Of a stretch of 64,000 bases of DNA, positions 28,620 to 37,947 are shown piece by piece (position 1 is the stretch's first letter; each line of letters opens with the position of its first letter). This DNA comes from an uncultured Paracoccaceae bacterium (GTDB lineage: Bacteria; Pseudomonadota; Alphaproteobacteria; Rhodobacterales; Rhodobacteraceae): NCBI GenBank assembly GCA_947503175.1, contig CANNCO010000003.1, forward strand, positions 255,501 through 319,500, read 5' to 3'. The notes beneath the pieces are model-generated. The model saw nothing but the letters and a program-made list of their open reading frames with translations, searched no databases and was not told the origin of the DNA. A program made the position numbers and the translations under genes.

Positions 28620-30808
28620 CAGCGCAGCCGCATCGCGTTAAGCGAGACCGTGATCGACGACAGTGACATCGCAAGGGCCGCCGCCAGCGGCGTCGCAAAG
28701 CCCAAAAGCGCAATCGGCACGGCAACCACGTTATAGACCGTCGAGATCGTGAAATTCTCGGTGATCCGCTTGCGCGCCTTGCCGGCCGTGTCGAACGCAT
28801 CCGGCAGGGGCGAAAAATCCCGCCCCAGGAACACGATATCCGAGGCCACCCGCGCCGCATCCAATGCGCTCGCGGGCGAGATCGACACATAGGCCGCCGT
28901 CAGCGCGGCAGTGTCGTTCAGCCCGTCACCGACCATCAGAACCTTGCGCCCCGTGGCGGTCAGTTCGGCGATGCGTTCCGCCTTTTCTTCCGGCGTCGCC
29001 TCGGCCATCGTCTGACTGATACCGATCCGGTCCGCGAAGGCCGCGACCGGCGCGGGCGCATCGCCCGACATCATCAGGATATCGAGGCCGCGCGCCCGGA
29101 ACGCCTCGACCGCCTCAGCCGCGCCGGGGCGCAGCGCATCGGTGAACGCGAAAGAAACAGGATCGCGCCCTTCGCCGCCCAGCCATGTGGCTGTCACGCC
29201 GCCAGCTTCGGTACCAACCCATCCGGCCCGTCCCAGCCGAACCCGCTGGCCATCCGCCAGCGCCTCGACGCCAAATCCGGGCACTTCGCGCAGATCGGCC
29301 AGACGCGCCGGATGAACGCCCCGCGCCTCCAGCGCCTTGGTCAGCGATTGCGCCAGCGGATGCGACGACCCCTGCGCCAGCGCCAGGGCCAGCGACAGAT
29401 CGCCCGCATCGTGACCGTCCAGATCCTGCGGCTCGGGCGCGCCCATCGTCAGGGTGCCGGTTTTGTCGAACACGACCGTATCGACCTCCGCCAGCCGCTC
29501 CAGAGCGGTCCCCGACTTGATCAGCAGCCCCTTCCGGAAAAGCCGCCCCGAGGCCGCCGCCGTCACTGCCGGCACGGCCAGCCCAAGCGCGCAGGGGCAG
29601 GTGATGATCAGCGTCGCCACCGCAATGTTCAGCGACAGCCTTGCATCGCCGCCCGAAATCCACATCCAGACGAGAAACGCCGCCAGCGCCAGCAAATGCA
29701 CGACAGGCGCATAGGCGCGCGCCGCACGATCCGCCAGCGCGCTGTAATTCGCGCGACCCGCCTCGGCCACGGCCACCAGATCGGCGATCCGGTGAAGCGC
29801 CGTTCCCTGCCCCGCCGCCGTGACCTGCACCGTCAACGGCCCGGTCAGATTGATCTCGCCCGCATGCACCGCCACATCCGGCCCGGCAAAGACCGGCAGG
29901 CTCTCCCCTGTCATCAGTGACCGGTCCAGCTCGCTCGCACCCTCCAGCACGATCCCGTCCACCGGAACCCGCGCGCCGGGCCGCACCAGCACATGATCGC
30001 CCGGCGCGATCTCGGACACGCGCACGTTCTCTTCGCCAGCCTCGCCCAGCCGCACCGCGCGCGGCACTTCAAGCGCGGCCAGTTCCTGCGCCGCCGACCG
30101 TGCCGATGCCCGCGTCCGGTGATCCAGATACCGTCCCGCCAGAAGGAAGAAGGTCAGGGAAAGCGCCGCATCGAAATAGGCGTGACGGCCCGACAGCGCC
30201 GTTTCCCAAAGCGAAAGCCCGACAGCCAGCAATATCGCCAGCGAGATCGGTACATCCATGTTCAGCCGCCGGCCCTTCAGGGCACCCAGCGCGCTGGCAT
30301 AAAACGGTCGGCCCGAAAAGATCACCGTCGGAATGGCAATCGCCCCCGAGATCCAGTGAAACAGGTCGCGTGTGGCATCCTCTGCCCCGGCCCAGACGGC
30401 CACGGACAAGAGCATCACGTTCATGTTGGCAAAGAACGCGACCGCCAGCCGCATCAGAAGGTCACGGCCCTCGCGGTCGGCCTCGGTCGCGGCTAGGGCA
30501 GCGTCGTCCAGCTCGTGCGCCTCATAGCCCAGCGCCTCAAGACGGCCCACAAGGGCTTCGGGCGTGACGCCGCGCTCGGCCTCGATCGCAACGCGCTTGA
30601 GCGTCAGGTTAACCCGCGCGGAAAGAACCCCGGGCGCACCGGTCAGCCCGCGTTCCACGCCGGAGATACAGCCCGCGCAGTGGATGGTCGGCAGGGAAAG
30701 CCGGATCGTCTGTGGCCCTTTCTGGGCCTCCCCTTCACGAACGGCCTCCGCGGGCGCCGCAAGGCACCCGGGACAGGCCGCAAGCGACGGGTTTTCGGCA
30801 AGGCTCAC
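28619..30808 (-). CDS. ccoI: Copper-translocating P-type ATPase CcoI
   Basis: A 729-residue P1B-type ATPase. N-terminal metal sites are CPGCL and the HMA motif IHCAGCISGVERGL. Eight membrane spans carry the TCPCALGLAVP ion-path motif; the phosphorylation site is FDKTGTLTMG and the hinge is GDGLNDTAAL. CcoI (FixI) exports copper towards the periplasm so that it can be built into the CuB site of the cbb3 oxidase. It overlaps ccoH by four bases and ccoS by one, inside the FnrL-controlled accessory operon. Confidence 0.95.
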   Translation of the reverse strand: MSLAENPSLAACPGCLAAPAEAVREGEAQKGPQTIRLSLPTIHCAGCISGVERGLTGAPGVLSARVNLTLKRVAIEAERGVTPEALVGRLEALGYEAHELDDAALAATEADREGRDLLMRLAVAFFANMNVMLLSVAVWAGAEDATRDLFHWISGAIAIPTVIFSGRPFYASALGALKGRRLNMDVPISLAILLAVGLSLWETALSGRHAYFDAALSLTFFLLAGRYLDHRTRASARSAAQELAALEVPRAVRLGEAGEENVRVSEIAPGDHVLVRPGARVPVDGIVLEGASELDRSLMTGESLPVFAGPDVAVHAGEINLTGPLTVQVTAAGQGTALHRIADLVAVAEAGRANYSALADRAARAYAPVVHLLALAAFLVWMWISGGDARLSLNIAVATLIITCPCALGLAVPAVTAAASGRLFRKGLLIKSGTALERLAEVDTVVFDKTGTLTMGAPEPQDLDGHDAGDLSLALALAQGSSHPLAQSLTKALEARGVHPARLADLREVPGFGVEALADGQRVRLGRAGWVGTEAGGVTATWLGGEGRDPVSFAFTDALRPGAAEAVEAFRARGLDILMMSGDAPAPVAAFADRIGISQTMAEATPEEKAERIAELTATGRKVLMVGDGLNDTAALTAAYVSISPASALDAARVASDIVFLGRDFSPLPDAFDTAGKARKRITENFTISTVYNVVAVPIALLGFATPLAAALAMSLSSITVSLNAMRLR

Positions 30809-31281
30809 CGCTGCGCCTTCACATAGATCGGAATACGCTGCCTGAAGGGCGTCCCGTCGGCGGCTGTCGCAACCAGCCGCAGGTTCCAGTTGCCCGGCCC
30901 GATTTCCATCGGAGCCACCCAGTCAGAGCCATCGAACGTAAAGACCGGCGTCCGGTCATCCGCCACATGGGTCGCACGGCCGAAGATCGCGTCAATCGCC
31001 ACGTTCTCGACCGGTCCGTCCTTGTCGTCGATCGACAGGATCAGCCGATCCCCCTCGATCTGCGCCGCAACCTGCCATCCCAGCGCCAGTTGCGCCGTGC
31101 GTTCCCTGTCGAAATTCTGGCTTGCGACATAGGAGTTCTTCACCTCAAGCCCGGGAAACGTGGATACGGCCTTGAATGCCAGTGTCAGGTTGACCGCGAC
31201 GATAATGGAGAACGCGCCTGCCATTACGAAAAACACCTGTCGGCCGGTGATTGGTTTCGGAGTGATTGGTTTCGTTGTCAT
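30805..31281 (-). CDS. ccoH: cbb3 oxidase accessory protein CcoH (FixH)
   Basis: A 158-residue membrane protein with one N-terminal span (TGRQVFFVMAGAFSIIVAVNLTLAFKA shortened to its core VMAGAFSIIVAVN) and a periplasmic beta-domain ending RIPIYVKAQR. The YVASQNFDRERTAQLALGW segment is typical of FixH/CcoH, which associates with the cbb3 complex and stabilises its assembly. It overlaps ccoG and ccoI by four bases each. Confidence 0.92.
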   Translation of the reverse strand: MTTKPITPKPITGRQVFFVMAGAFSIIVAVNLTLAFKAVSTFPGLEVKNSYVASQNFDRERTAQLALGWQVAAQIEGDRLILSIDDKDGPVENVAIDAIFGRATHVADDRTPVFTFDGSDWVAPMEIGPGNWNLRLVATAADGTPFRQRIPIYVKAQR

Positions 31282-32702
31282 TGCGCATTCCCATTAAAGA
31301 CTGTGTCGTTAAAGACCCGCTCGCCATTGGTCAGATCTTCCACCCAGAAGCGGAACTCGGTGCGGTCCGACCGCGCGGGGTCGGAATTGCGTGGGGCGAC
31401 CACATAGACCCGCTGCAGAAGCTGCTGGTTCGCGGGCACCTCGACCGACTCGTAGGGGCTTCCTTCAAGCTGGACCCGCAGCGCCGGATCGCCCTTCAGC
31501 GACAGCCGGAACGTCCGCGCCTCGCCATGCTTGTTCAGAAGCCGCACGTCATAGGAGTTGCGGATCGACCCGTCGGACATGGTCACGAACGTCGGATTCC
31601 GGATCGGCGCAACCGTCACGTCGATCTCGTGACGCATGAACAGGGCCACGACCAGCGCAATTCCCACGCCGGACCACAGCACCGTGTAAAGGACCGTGCG
31701 CGGCCGCAGGATGTGTTTCCAGATCGCGCGGGGCGGCTTGCCTTCGCGTTCCGCCACCTCGTCGGTCAGGGCGATGTAATCGACCAGACCGCGCGGCTTG
31801 CCGATACGGTCCATCACGTCATCGCAGGCGTCGATGCAAAGCCCGCATGTAATGCACTCCATCTGCTGCCCGTCGCGAATATCGATCCCCATGGGACAGA
31901 CCACGACGCAGGCGCTGCAGTCGATGCAATCACCGAGCAACTCGGCACCCTCGGCCTTGCGATGCTTGCCACGCGGCTCGCCGCGCCATTCGCGATAGGC
32001 GACGGTGATCGTATCCTCGTCCATCATCGCCGCCTGAATGCGGGGCCACGGGCAGGCATAGATGCAGATCTGCTCGCGGAAGAACCCGCCGAACAGGAAC
32101 GTCGTCGCCGTCAGGATCGCGATGGTCGTATAGGCAATCGGATGCGCATCGAATATCAGAAGATCGCGCAACAGCGTCGGCGCATCGGTGAAATAGAACA
32201 CCCACGCCCCGCCGGTGGCGACCGCGATCAAGAGCCAGATCACCCACTTGGTCAGCCGCAGCCGTGCCTTGCGGATATCCCATTTGGCGTTCCACAACCT
32301 GACGCGCGCGTTCCGGTCGCCTTCGATCCAGCGTTCCACGAGGATGAATAGGTCGGTCCAGACGGTCTGCGGGCAGGCATAGCCGCACCAGACCCGGCCC
32401 AGGGCCGAGGTAAACAGGAACAACCCGAGCCCGGCCATGATCAGAAGACCGGCCACGAAATAGAACTCGTGCGGCCAGATCTCGATCCAGAAGAAAAAGA
32501 ACCGCCGCCCCGCCATGTCGACCAGAACCGCCTGATCGGGCAGTTCCGGCCCCCGGTCCCAGCGGATCCACGGGGTAAGGTAATAGATCCCCAACGTGAC
32601 GGCCATGATCCACCACTTGAAGGTCCGGAAAGGGCCTTTGACGCGGCGGGGAAACACAGGCTCCCGGGCGGCATAAAGGCTTTCGTTATCGCTACTGCTC
32701 AT
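31278..32702 (-). CDS. ccoG: cbb3 oxidase accessory ferredoxin-like protein CcoG (FixG)
   Basis: A 474-residue membrane protein with about five spans and two [4Fe-4S] cysteine clusters (CIDCSACVVVCP and CITCGLCIDAC), plus the early CGYACPQTVW motif. CcoG acts as a cupric reductase in copper delivery to cbb3 oxidase. I choose the ATG at 32702 because the FnrL box at 32764-32777 would be 68.5 bases from it, leaving room for a promoter with the box at -41.5; in-frame ATGs at 32744 and 32870 would be too close to the box or upstream of it. First gene of ccoGHIS. Confidence 0.93.
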   Translation of the reverse strand: MSSSDNESLYAAREPVFPRRVKGPFRTFKWWIMAVTLGIYYLTPWIRWDRGPELPDQAVLVDMAGRRFFFFWIEIWPHEFYFVAGLLIMAGLGLFLFTSALGRVWCGYACPQTVWTDLFILVERWIEGDRNARVRLWNAKWDIRKARLRLTKWVIWLLIAVATGGAWVFYFTDAPTLLRDLLIFDAHPIAYTTIAILTATTFLFGGFFREQICIYACPWPRIQAAMMDEDTITVAYREWRGEPRGKHRKAEGAELLGDCIDCSACVVVCPMGIDIRDGQQMECITCGLCIDACDDVMDRIGKPRGLVDYIALTDEVAEREGKPPRAIWKHILRPRTVLYTVLWSGVGIALVVALFMRHEIDVTVAPIRNPTFVTMSDGSIRNSYDVRLLNKHGEARTFRLSLKGDPALRVQLEGSPYESVEVPANQQLLQRVYVVAPRNSDPARSDRTEFRFWVEDLTNGERVFNDTVFNGNAQ

Positions 32703-32763
32703 TAGACGGAATCCGGCTTTCTGTTCGCTTTTCGGTTCTCGCATGACAGCCGCCGGAACCTCC

Positions 32764-32777
32764 TTGATGCATATCAA
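32764..32777 (-). promoter_or_regulatory. FnrL box upstream of ccoG
   Basis: TTGATGCATATCAA, a perfect TTGAT-N4-ATCAA palindrome. If it lies at -41.5, transcription of ccoGHIS would begin near base 32729, giving a leader of about 27 bases to the ATG at 32702. Confidence 0.88.
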
Positions 32778-32874
32778 GACAGAGGCCGTCGCGCGGTTCA
32801 GCCATGTGGGTTTGGTCCTTGACATATGGTAAGCTAGGGTTGGGCATTCATTTCCTGACACAAGGACCATTCCG

Positions 32875-33120
32875 ATGATCCGTCAGTTACTTGCGGCCCT
32901 TCCCGCGCTTGCTTTTGCCACATCTGCGATGGCGCAGGACCTGTCACAAGGCCGCTGGGTCGATCTGACCCACCCCTTCAACGAGGCGTCGGTCTACTGG
33001 CCCACTGCCAAGACCTTCACGAAGACCGAGGTCTTCCATGGCCATACCGAAGTCGGGTTTTCACTTTGCCTGCAACTTTGCAGCCGCAGCCATACCGGCG
33101 ACAAGTCGCTGTTTCACAAA
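32875..33120 (+). pseudogene. Decayed cyclase (kynurenine-formamidase-like) gene
   Basis: It opens normally: a signal peptide (MIRQLLAALPALAFATSAMA) then GRWVDLTHPFNEASVYWP...FTKTEVFHGHTE, the N-terminus of exported cyclase-family proteins (usually ~250-280 residues). After residue ~60 the frame breaks: the expected GF.Y..YNFAAA strand is found one frame over as GFHFACNFAAA, and the remnant of the metal-site motif returns in the first frame as SHTGDK. At least two small indels are needed, and the remaining ~170 residues are absent; the ccoP terminator follows at once. The family hydrolyses amides or cyclises small substrates using HxGTHxD, which is lost here. Confidence 0.75.
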
Positions 33121-33153
33121 AGAAAAGCGGCGGCACCTTTCGATACCGCCGCC
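33116..33153 (-). terminator. Terminator of ccoNOQP
   Basis: On the minus strand GCGGCGG (33152-33146) pairs with CCGCCGC (33133-33127) and is followed by TTTTCTTTT. It lies about 60 bases after the ccoP stop and abuts the end of the cyclase pseudogene. Confidence 0.82.
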
Positions 33154-33214
33154 TGATTCACGTCTGCCCGGGGAAATGCGCGAACAGGATCCGGGCGCGC
33201 GTGAATGTGCCGAT

Positions 33215-34099
33215 CTACTCGCCGCCGCCCAGACCGTGGACATAAGCGGCTAGCGCATTGATCTCGTACGGGCTCAGGCCACCTGCGGGCCGGAACTCTT
33301 CCGACCATGCGGGCATCACGCCGAACCGTGAATAGGTGATCGACTCGGTCAGACGCTCTTCCGAGCCGCCATAAAGCCAGATCGCATCCGTCAGGTTGGG
33401 TGCGCCGATCACCGGATCGCCCATGCCTTCGATGCCGTGACAGGACGAACACTGCTCGTCGAACAGCACCGCGCCCGGCGTGGCCATCGCCGCATCATGC
33501 TCCTGGCCCGAGATCTGCTGCACATAGGCGACCAGCTGGCCGATCTCTTCGGTCTCAAGCAACTCGCCGAAGGCCGGCATCTGCGACCAGTGGGAATCCG
33601 GCGACTGCTCGTTGCGGATACCATGGGCAATCGTCCATGCGATATCGTCAATCGTACCGCCCCAAAGCCAGTCGTCGTCCAGAAGGTTCGGATAGCCCGA
33701 AGCCTGAACCCCTGCGGCGCCAGATCCGTGGCACTGCGAACAGTTCGCGCGGAAAATCGCCGCACCGGCGTTGCGCGCATAGGTCAGAAGCTCGGTGTCA
33801 TCGCCGATCGCGGCCAGTTCCACATTGGCCAGCCGTTCGTTGATGCCCGCATTGCGCGCGCTTACCTCGGCAATGTCCTCGGCCACGATGGCGCGGGTGG
33901 AATAGCCCAGCAGACCCGGTGTCGCCTCGCGGATCAGCGGCCATGCGGGATAGGCGATTGTATAGAGCAGACCCCATGCAATCGTGCCGTAAAAGGTCCA
34001 CAGCCACCATCGCGGCAAGGGGTTGTTGTACTCTTCGATGCCGTCCCAGACATGGCCTGTGGTTTCGACCTCGTGTTTATCGTCCGGCGTCTTGCTCAT
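33215..34099 (-). CDS. ccoP: cbb3-type cytochrome c oxidase subunit III (di-haem)
   Basis: A 294-residue membrane-anchored cytochrome c. An N-terminal segment HVWDGIEEYNNPLPRWW and one span (about residues 32-52) are followed by two cytochrome c domains with haem sites CSQCH and CSSCH. Each domain has its distal methionine region (QMPAF and GVMPAW). CcoP passes electrons from soluble cytochromes to CcoO. It is the last gene of ccoNOQP, overlapping ccoQ by four bases. Confidence 0.96.
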   Translation of the reverse strand: MSKTPDDKHEVETTGHVWDGIEEYNNPLPRWWLWTFYGTIAWGLLYTIAYPAWPLIREATPGLLGYSTRAIVAEDIAEVSARNAGINERLANVELAAIGDDTELLTYARNAGAAIFRANCSQCHGSGAAGVQASGYPNLLDDDWLWGGTIDDIAWTIAHGIRNEQSPDSHWSQMPAFGELLETEEIGQLVAYVQQISGQEHDAAMATPGAVLFDEQCSSCHGIEGMGDPVIGAPNLTDAIWLYGGSEERLTESITYSRFGVMPAWSEEFRPAGGLSPYEINALAAYVHGLGGGE

Positions 34100-34290
34100 G
34101 GCCGCGCCTCCTGCTCCTGATCCCGCGCTGCGGGGTGATCGTCATGCCGGAACGGAATATCGCTCGCGTCCCGGTGGGTACTGCGGCTGCCGGGGCGAAA
34201 CGCCCAGATCACCGCACCGATGAAAAAGCTGAACAGTGCCAGAAGAACCCAGCTGTCGGCGATCTCGCGCAAAAGGGAATATGTATCCAT
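34096..34290 (-). CDS. ccoQ: cbb3-type oxidase subunit CcoQ (subunit IV)
   Basis: A 64-residue protein with one span (SWVLLALFSFFIGAVIWAF) and a charged cytoplasmic tail that includes FRPGSRSTHRDASDIPFRHDD. This matches CcoQ, a small subunit that stabilises the complex and in Rhodobacter signals oxidase activity to regulators. It sits between ccoO and ccoP in the standard order. Confidence 0.93.
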   Translation of the reverse strand: MDTYSLLREIADSWVLLALFSFFIGAVIWAFRPGSRSTHRDASDIPFRHDDHPAARDQEQEARP

Positions 34291-34302
34291 CTCTCGTCTC
34301 CC

Positions 34303-35028
34303 TTACCGGCTTGCTTCCGGGGTGAAGGTCGAAAAGTCGACCAACGTGCCCAGCATCTGCATGTAGGCAATCAGCGCATCCATCTCCGAGATGCCCGGCT
34401 GGCTGTCGAAGTTGCGCACCTGCGCCCCCGGATACCGTTCCACCAGAGCATCCCAGTCCCCGTCGGGATCGATCTGCGCATTGAAATCGGCCAGCGCGTT
34501 CTCGACCATCTCATCGGTATAGGGCACGCCCACGAACCGATGCGTGGCGACCAGATCCTGAATGTATTCGCCGTCCATCAGGTTATCCAGAAGGAAACCG
34601 TATTTCGGCATCACCGATTCCGGCACGACCGATTGCGGATCGACAAAGTGGTCCACATGCCAGTCGTCGGAATAGCGCCCGCCGACCCGTGCGAGGTCCG
34701 GACCGGTCCGTTTCGACCCCCATTGGAACGGATGGTCATATTGCGATTCCGCCGCCAGCGAGTAGTGGCCATAGCGTTCGACCTCGTCCCGCATGGGCCG
34801 GATCATCTGGCTGTGGCAGACATAGCAGCCCTCGCGGATGTAGATCTCGCGACCGGCCAGCTCCAGCGGACTGTAAGGCCGCATCCCCTCCACATCCTCG
34901 ATCGTATTTTCGAGGTAGAACAGGGGGGCGATCTCGACGATCCCGCCGACGCTCACCACCAGAAGCGACCCTACCAGAAGCGCTGTGGCGTTGGTTTCAA
35001 GAAACTTGTGCTTGTCAAGGATACCCAT
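34303..35028 (-). CDS. ccoO: cbb3-type cytochrome c oxidase subunit II (mono-haem)
   Basis: A 241-residue cytochrome c with an N-terminal anchor ([20 protein letters not shown]), the conserved [23 protein letters not shown] haem c site and the later [22 protein letters not shown] block. It relays electrons from CcoP to the CcoN haems. The C-terminal [13 protein letters not shown] segment holds the usual end helix. Twelve to fourteen bases separate it from ccoQ and ccoN. Confidence 0.96.
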   Translation of the reverse strand: MGILDKHKFLETNATALLVGSLLVVSVGGIVEIAPLFYLENTIEDVEGMRPYSPLELAGREIYIREGCYVCHSQMIRPMRDEVERYGHYSLAAESQYDHPFQWGSKRTGPDLARVGGRYSDDWHVDHFVDPQSVVPESVMPKYGFLLDNLMDGEYIQDLVATHRFVGVPYTDEMVENALADFNAQIDPDGDWDALVERYPGAQVRNFDSQPGISEMDALIAYMQMLGTLVDFSTFTPEASR

Positions 35029-35042
35029 GTCTCCGACCCTCC

Positions 35043-36647
35043 TTATTCAGCCGGAGCCATGGCAGGGGTCTCGGCCTCTTTGGCCGGGGACCTGCGCACG
35101 GTCATCCAGAGATTATAACACATGATGACGGCACCGGCGAGGAACAGGACCCCACCCAGACCGCGCACCACATACATCGGGAACTTCGCGGCAACCGTGT
35201 CGGCGAAGGAATTCACGAGGAAACCCTGCGCATCGACTTCGCGCCACATCAGGCCTTCCATGATGCCGGTGACCCACATCGAGGCCGCGTAAAGGACGAT
35301 GCCGATCGTCGCGAGCCAGAAGTGCCAGTTGACCAGAGAAAGGCTGTAAAGCCGTTCCTTGTTCCACAGGCGCGGCACCAGGAAGTAGAGGCACCCGAAG
35401 GTGATCATTCCGTTCCAGCCCAGCGCACCGGAATGCACGTGGCCGATGGTCCAGTCGGTATAGTGGCTAAGCGAGTTGACCGCCCGGATCGACATCATCG
35501 GACCTTCGAAGGTCGACATGCCGTAGAAGCCGAGGCTGACCACCATCATACGGATGATCGGATCGGTGCGCAGCTTGTCCCACGCGCCCGAGAGCGTCAT
35601 CAGACCGTTGATCATGCCACCCCAGCTGGGCATCCACAGAACGACCGAGAACACCATGCCAAGGGTCGAGGCCCAGTCAGGCAAAGCGGTGTAATGCAGG
35701 TGGTGCGGACCGGCCCAGATATACAGGAAGATCAGCGCCCAGAAGTGGATGATCGAGAGCTTATAGCTGAAGACCGGCCGTTCGGCCTGCTTGGGCACGA
35801 AGTAGTACATCATGCCCAAGAAGCCCGCCGTCAGGAAAAAGCCCACGGCGTTGTGGCCGTACCACCACTGCGTCATCGCGTCCTGCACGCCCGAGAAGAG
35901 CTGCACCGAGCGCGACCCGAAGATCGACACCGGAACGCTCAGATTGTTCACGATATGCAGCATCGCGACCGTGACGATGAAGGCCAGGAAGAACCAGTTT
36001 GCCACGTAGATGTGCTTTTCCTTGCGGTTGATCAGCGTGCCGAGGAACACCAGAAGATAGGCGACCCAGACGATCGTCAGCCACAGGTCCACATACCATT
36101 CCGGCTCTGCATACTCCTTGGACTGCGTGGCCCCCAGAAGATACCCGGTCGCCGCCAGAACGATGAACAGGTTGTAGCCCCAGAAGACGAACCATGCGAG
36201 GTTGCCACCCCAGAGCCGCGCCGCACTTGTGCGCTGAACGACATAGAAGGAAGTACATAGCAGGGCGTTGCCGCCAAAGGCGAAAATGACGGCACTGGTA
36301 TGAAGCGGCCGCAACCGGCCAAAGTTCATGTATCCCTGCGCCCATTCGAAATTCAGGACCGGAAAGGCCAGCTGAAACGCGATAAAGACCCCCACGAGGA
36401 AGCCCACGACACCCCAGAAAGAGGTTGCGATAACGCCGTACCGGATCACCCCATCCATATACTGGGTATGATCGATCGGTACGCGCTCCTCATCGATCGT
36501 CCGCAGCGTGTAAAGGAACATCCCTCCCGCCACGAGCATGATGATGACCGCATGAACCATATAGGCCAGGTCGCGTGCGTAATTGGCCGCGATGGCGGCA
36601 CACAACACGACGAGTCCAAGGGCGACCAGCTTAACGTATTCCCACAT
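35043..36647 (-). CDS. ccoN: cbb3-type cytochrome c oxidase catalytic subunit I
   Basis: A 534-residue haem-copper oxidase subunit with twelve spans. The ATG at 36647 ([11 protein letters not shown]) follows GAAGGGA. Haem and copper ligands are visible in [48 protein letters not shown] and [18 protein letters not shown]-type oxidases of this kind reduce oxygen at very low concentration. Upstream, an FnrL-type box at 36740-36753 is centred 100 bases from the start, fitting activation under microaerobic conditions. Confidence 0.97.
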   Translation of the reverse strand: MWEYVKLVALGLVVLCAAIAANYARDLAYMVHAVIIMLVAGGMFLYTLRTIDEERVPIDHTQYMDGVIRYGVIATSFWGVVGFLVGVFIAFQLAFPVLNFEWAQGYMNFGRLRPLHTSAVIFAFGGNALLCTSFYVVQRTSAARLWGGNLAWFVFWGYNLFIVLAATGYLLGATQSKEYAEPEWYVDLWLTIVWVAYLLVFLGTLINRKEKHIYVANWFFLAFIVTVAMLHIVNNLSVPVSIFGSRSVQLFSGVQDAMTQWWYGHNAVGFFLTAGFLGMMYYFVPKQAERPVFSYKLSIIHFWALIFLYIWAGPHHLHYTALPDWASTLGMVFSVVLWMPSWGGMINGLMTLSGAWDKLRTDPIIRMMVVSLGFYGMSTFEGPMMSIRAVNSLSHYTDWTIGHVHSGALGWNGMITFGCLYFLVPRLWNKERLYSLSLVNWHFWLATIGIVLYAASMWVTGIMEGLMWREVDAQGFLVNSFADTVAAKFPMYVVRGLGGVLFLAGAVIMCYNLWMTVRRSPAKEAETPAMAPAE

Positions 36648-36739
36648 TTTTCGTCCCTTCGCCTTTGTTCCGGGGCATACGGAATCCACCGCACCCGGAT
36701 CGTCCCGACAGGGAATGCCCGCACGGCGCCGCAAAATCC

Positions 36740-36753
36740 TTGATGTAGGTCAA
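36740..36753 (-). promoter_or_regulatory. FnrL box for ccoNOQP
   Basis: TTGATGTAGGTCAA keeps TTGA-N6-TCAA; only one inner position departs from TTGAT-N4-ATCAA. At -41.5 it would place the ccoN start of transcription near 36705, leaving a leader of about 58 bases. Confidence 0.82.
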
Positions 36754-36771
36754 TGGAAATCCGTTGCTCCG

Positions 36772-36785
36772 TTGACGCCTGTCAA
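36772..36785 (+). promoter_or_regulatory. Second FnrL-type box, facing the usp gene
   Basis: TTGACGCCTGTCAA, an exact TTGAC-N4-GTCAA palindrome. Its centre is 63 bases before the universal stress protein start, so at -41.5 transcription would begin near 36820. It may control usp while the neighbouring box controls ccoN. Confidence 0.75.
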
Positions 36786-36841
36786 AGCGACCGGTCCGGA
36801 GCTGCGCTTTAACTGATAATAGCCAATTGGAGGGTTCGGGA

Positions 36842-37681
36842 ATGCCGATAAAATCAATCATTACCTTTATTCACGACCACGAACGCGACGAGCATGTCAT
36901 TGCAACGGCGGCGGCGCTTGCCGATGCGCATGGCGCGCATCTCACCGCGATCTGCCTCGGTGTGGACCACACCAACCCGGGTGCCTATTACGCCGGTGCG
37001 AATGCCATCGCGCTTCAGGAATCCCTTGGCCGGGCGCAGGAAGACGCCGCCAATACGGAAAAACTGGTCCAGGCACAGCTTGGCGTCTGGACGATGCCGT
37101 GGGACACGCTTTCAATCACCGCGCAGATCGGCGCCCTGAGCATCGCGGTCGGCGAACGGGCGCAGATGTCCGACCTCGTGGTCCTGCCAAAGCCCTATGG
37201 CGAGGGCCGCGGTGCCGAAGATGTCGTGATCACCGAAGCGGCGCTGTTCCGCACCCGCGTGCCCCTGCTGATCGTCCCCGAGGGCCATGACAAGAACGTC
37301 GCACCGTCATCGGTCGTGATTGCCTGGAACGAAGGCGTCGAGGCACTGGCGGCGGTGCGTGGCGCAATGCCGTTCCTCGAAGCCGCAGATAACGTGGACA
37401 TCGCGATCATCGACCCGCCACAGCATGGCCCCGACCGTTCGGATCCGGGCGGCACGCTCGCGGCAATGCTGTCGCGCTATGGCGTGCGCGGCAATGTCAC
37501 GGTGCTGTCCAAGACGATGCCACGCATCTCCGATGTACTGGCGCGCCATTGCGACGACAAGTCGGCCCAGATGCTTGTGATGGGAGCCTATGGCCATTCC
37601 CGCCTGCTCGAAGCCGTCCTCGGCGGCACCACCCGCAACCTGCTTGAGCAGGCGACGGTCCCGGTCCTCATGGCGCACTGA
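36842..37681 (+). CDS. Universal stress protein, two Usp domains
   Basis: A 279-residue tandem UspA protein starting at the ATG at 36842, with GGAGGG seven bases or so upstream. The first half begins KSIITFIHDHERDEHVIATAAALADAHGAHLTAICLG; the second repeats the fold (SSVVIAWNEGVEALAAV) and ends with the nucleotide-binding loop MGAYGHSRLLEAVLGGTTRNLLEQATVPVLMAH, where GxxGHS-x9-GT/S-x-NL is visible. Such proteins bind ATP and protect cells under stress. Divergent from ccoN with an FnrL box in between, so it probably belongs to the low-oxygen response. Confidence 0.92.
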   Translation: MPIKSIITFIHDHERDEHVIATAAALADAHGAHLTAICLGVDHTNPGAYYAGANAIALQESLGRAQEDAANTEKLVQAQLGVWTMPWDTLSITAQIGALSIAVGERAQMSDLVVLPKPYGEGRGAEDVVITEAALFRTRVPLLIVPEGHDKNVAPSSVVIAWNEGVEALAAVRGAMPFLEAADNVDIAIIDPPQHGPDRSDPGGTLAAMLSRYGVRGNVTVLSKTMPRISDVLARHCDDKSAQMLVMGAYGHSRLLEAVLGGTTRNLLEQATVPVLMAH

Positions 37682-37709
37682 GCCGGGAAAAGACCGACTG
37701 CCGGGGATT

Positions 37710-37880
37710 TCAGGGCGATCCGGCGCGTTTGGGCTGCCCCGTGCCCATGCGCACCGCTAACGGTATCTGCCCTGCCGGCGCCGCGATCGGGCTGCGGTCA
37801 AGCCGGATGATCGCATCTGTCTCCGGCGCGATGTCGCGCGACAGATACCGAACGTCCTCCTGCGGAAGCAGCAGACCGCC
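37710..37880 (-). other. Open frame without a start codon, possible gene remnant
   Basis: A 56-codon minus-strand frame between two stops. It reads plausibly like protein (LLLPQEDVRYLSRDIAPE, then a proline/alanine-rich end) but contains no usable start before its last few codons; a start exists only in another frame just upstream. I do not recognise it. It may be the tail of a decayed gene between usp and the small membrane protein. Confidence 0.25.
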
Positions 37881-37947
37881 TCATCCGACGTCGCGTTGGC
37901 ATCGCAAGCTGCGATACCCTTGTCCGGTTGCTTCCGATGCGGCGACC

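Noticed and set aside
32703-32870. Longer N-terminus for CcoG
   Set aside because: It would place the FnrL box inside the coding region or too near the start to drive the operon; family length agrees with the start at 32702.
36648-36841. A small gene between ccoN and usp
   Set aside because: Short frames there overlap the two FnrL boxes and promoters; none has both a ribosome-binding site and plausible composition.
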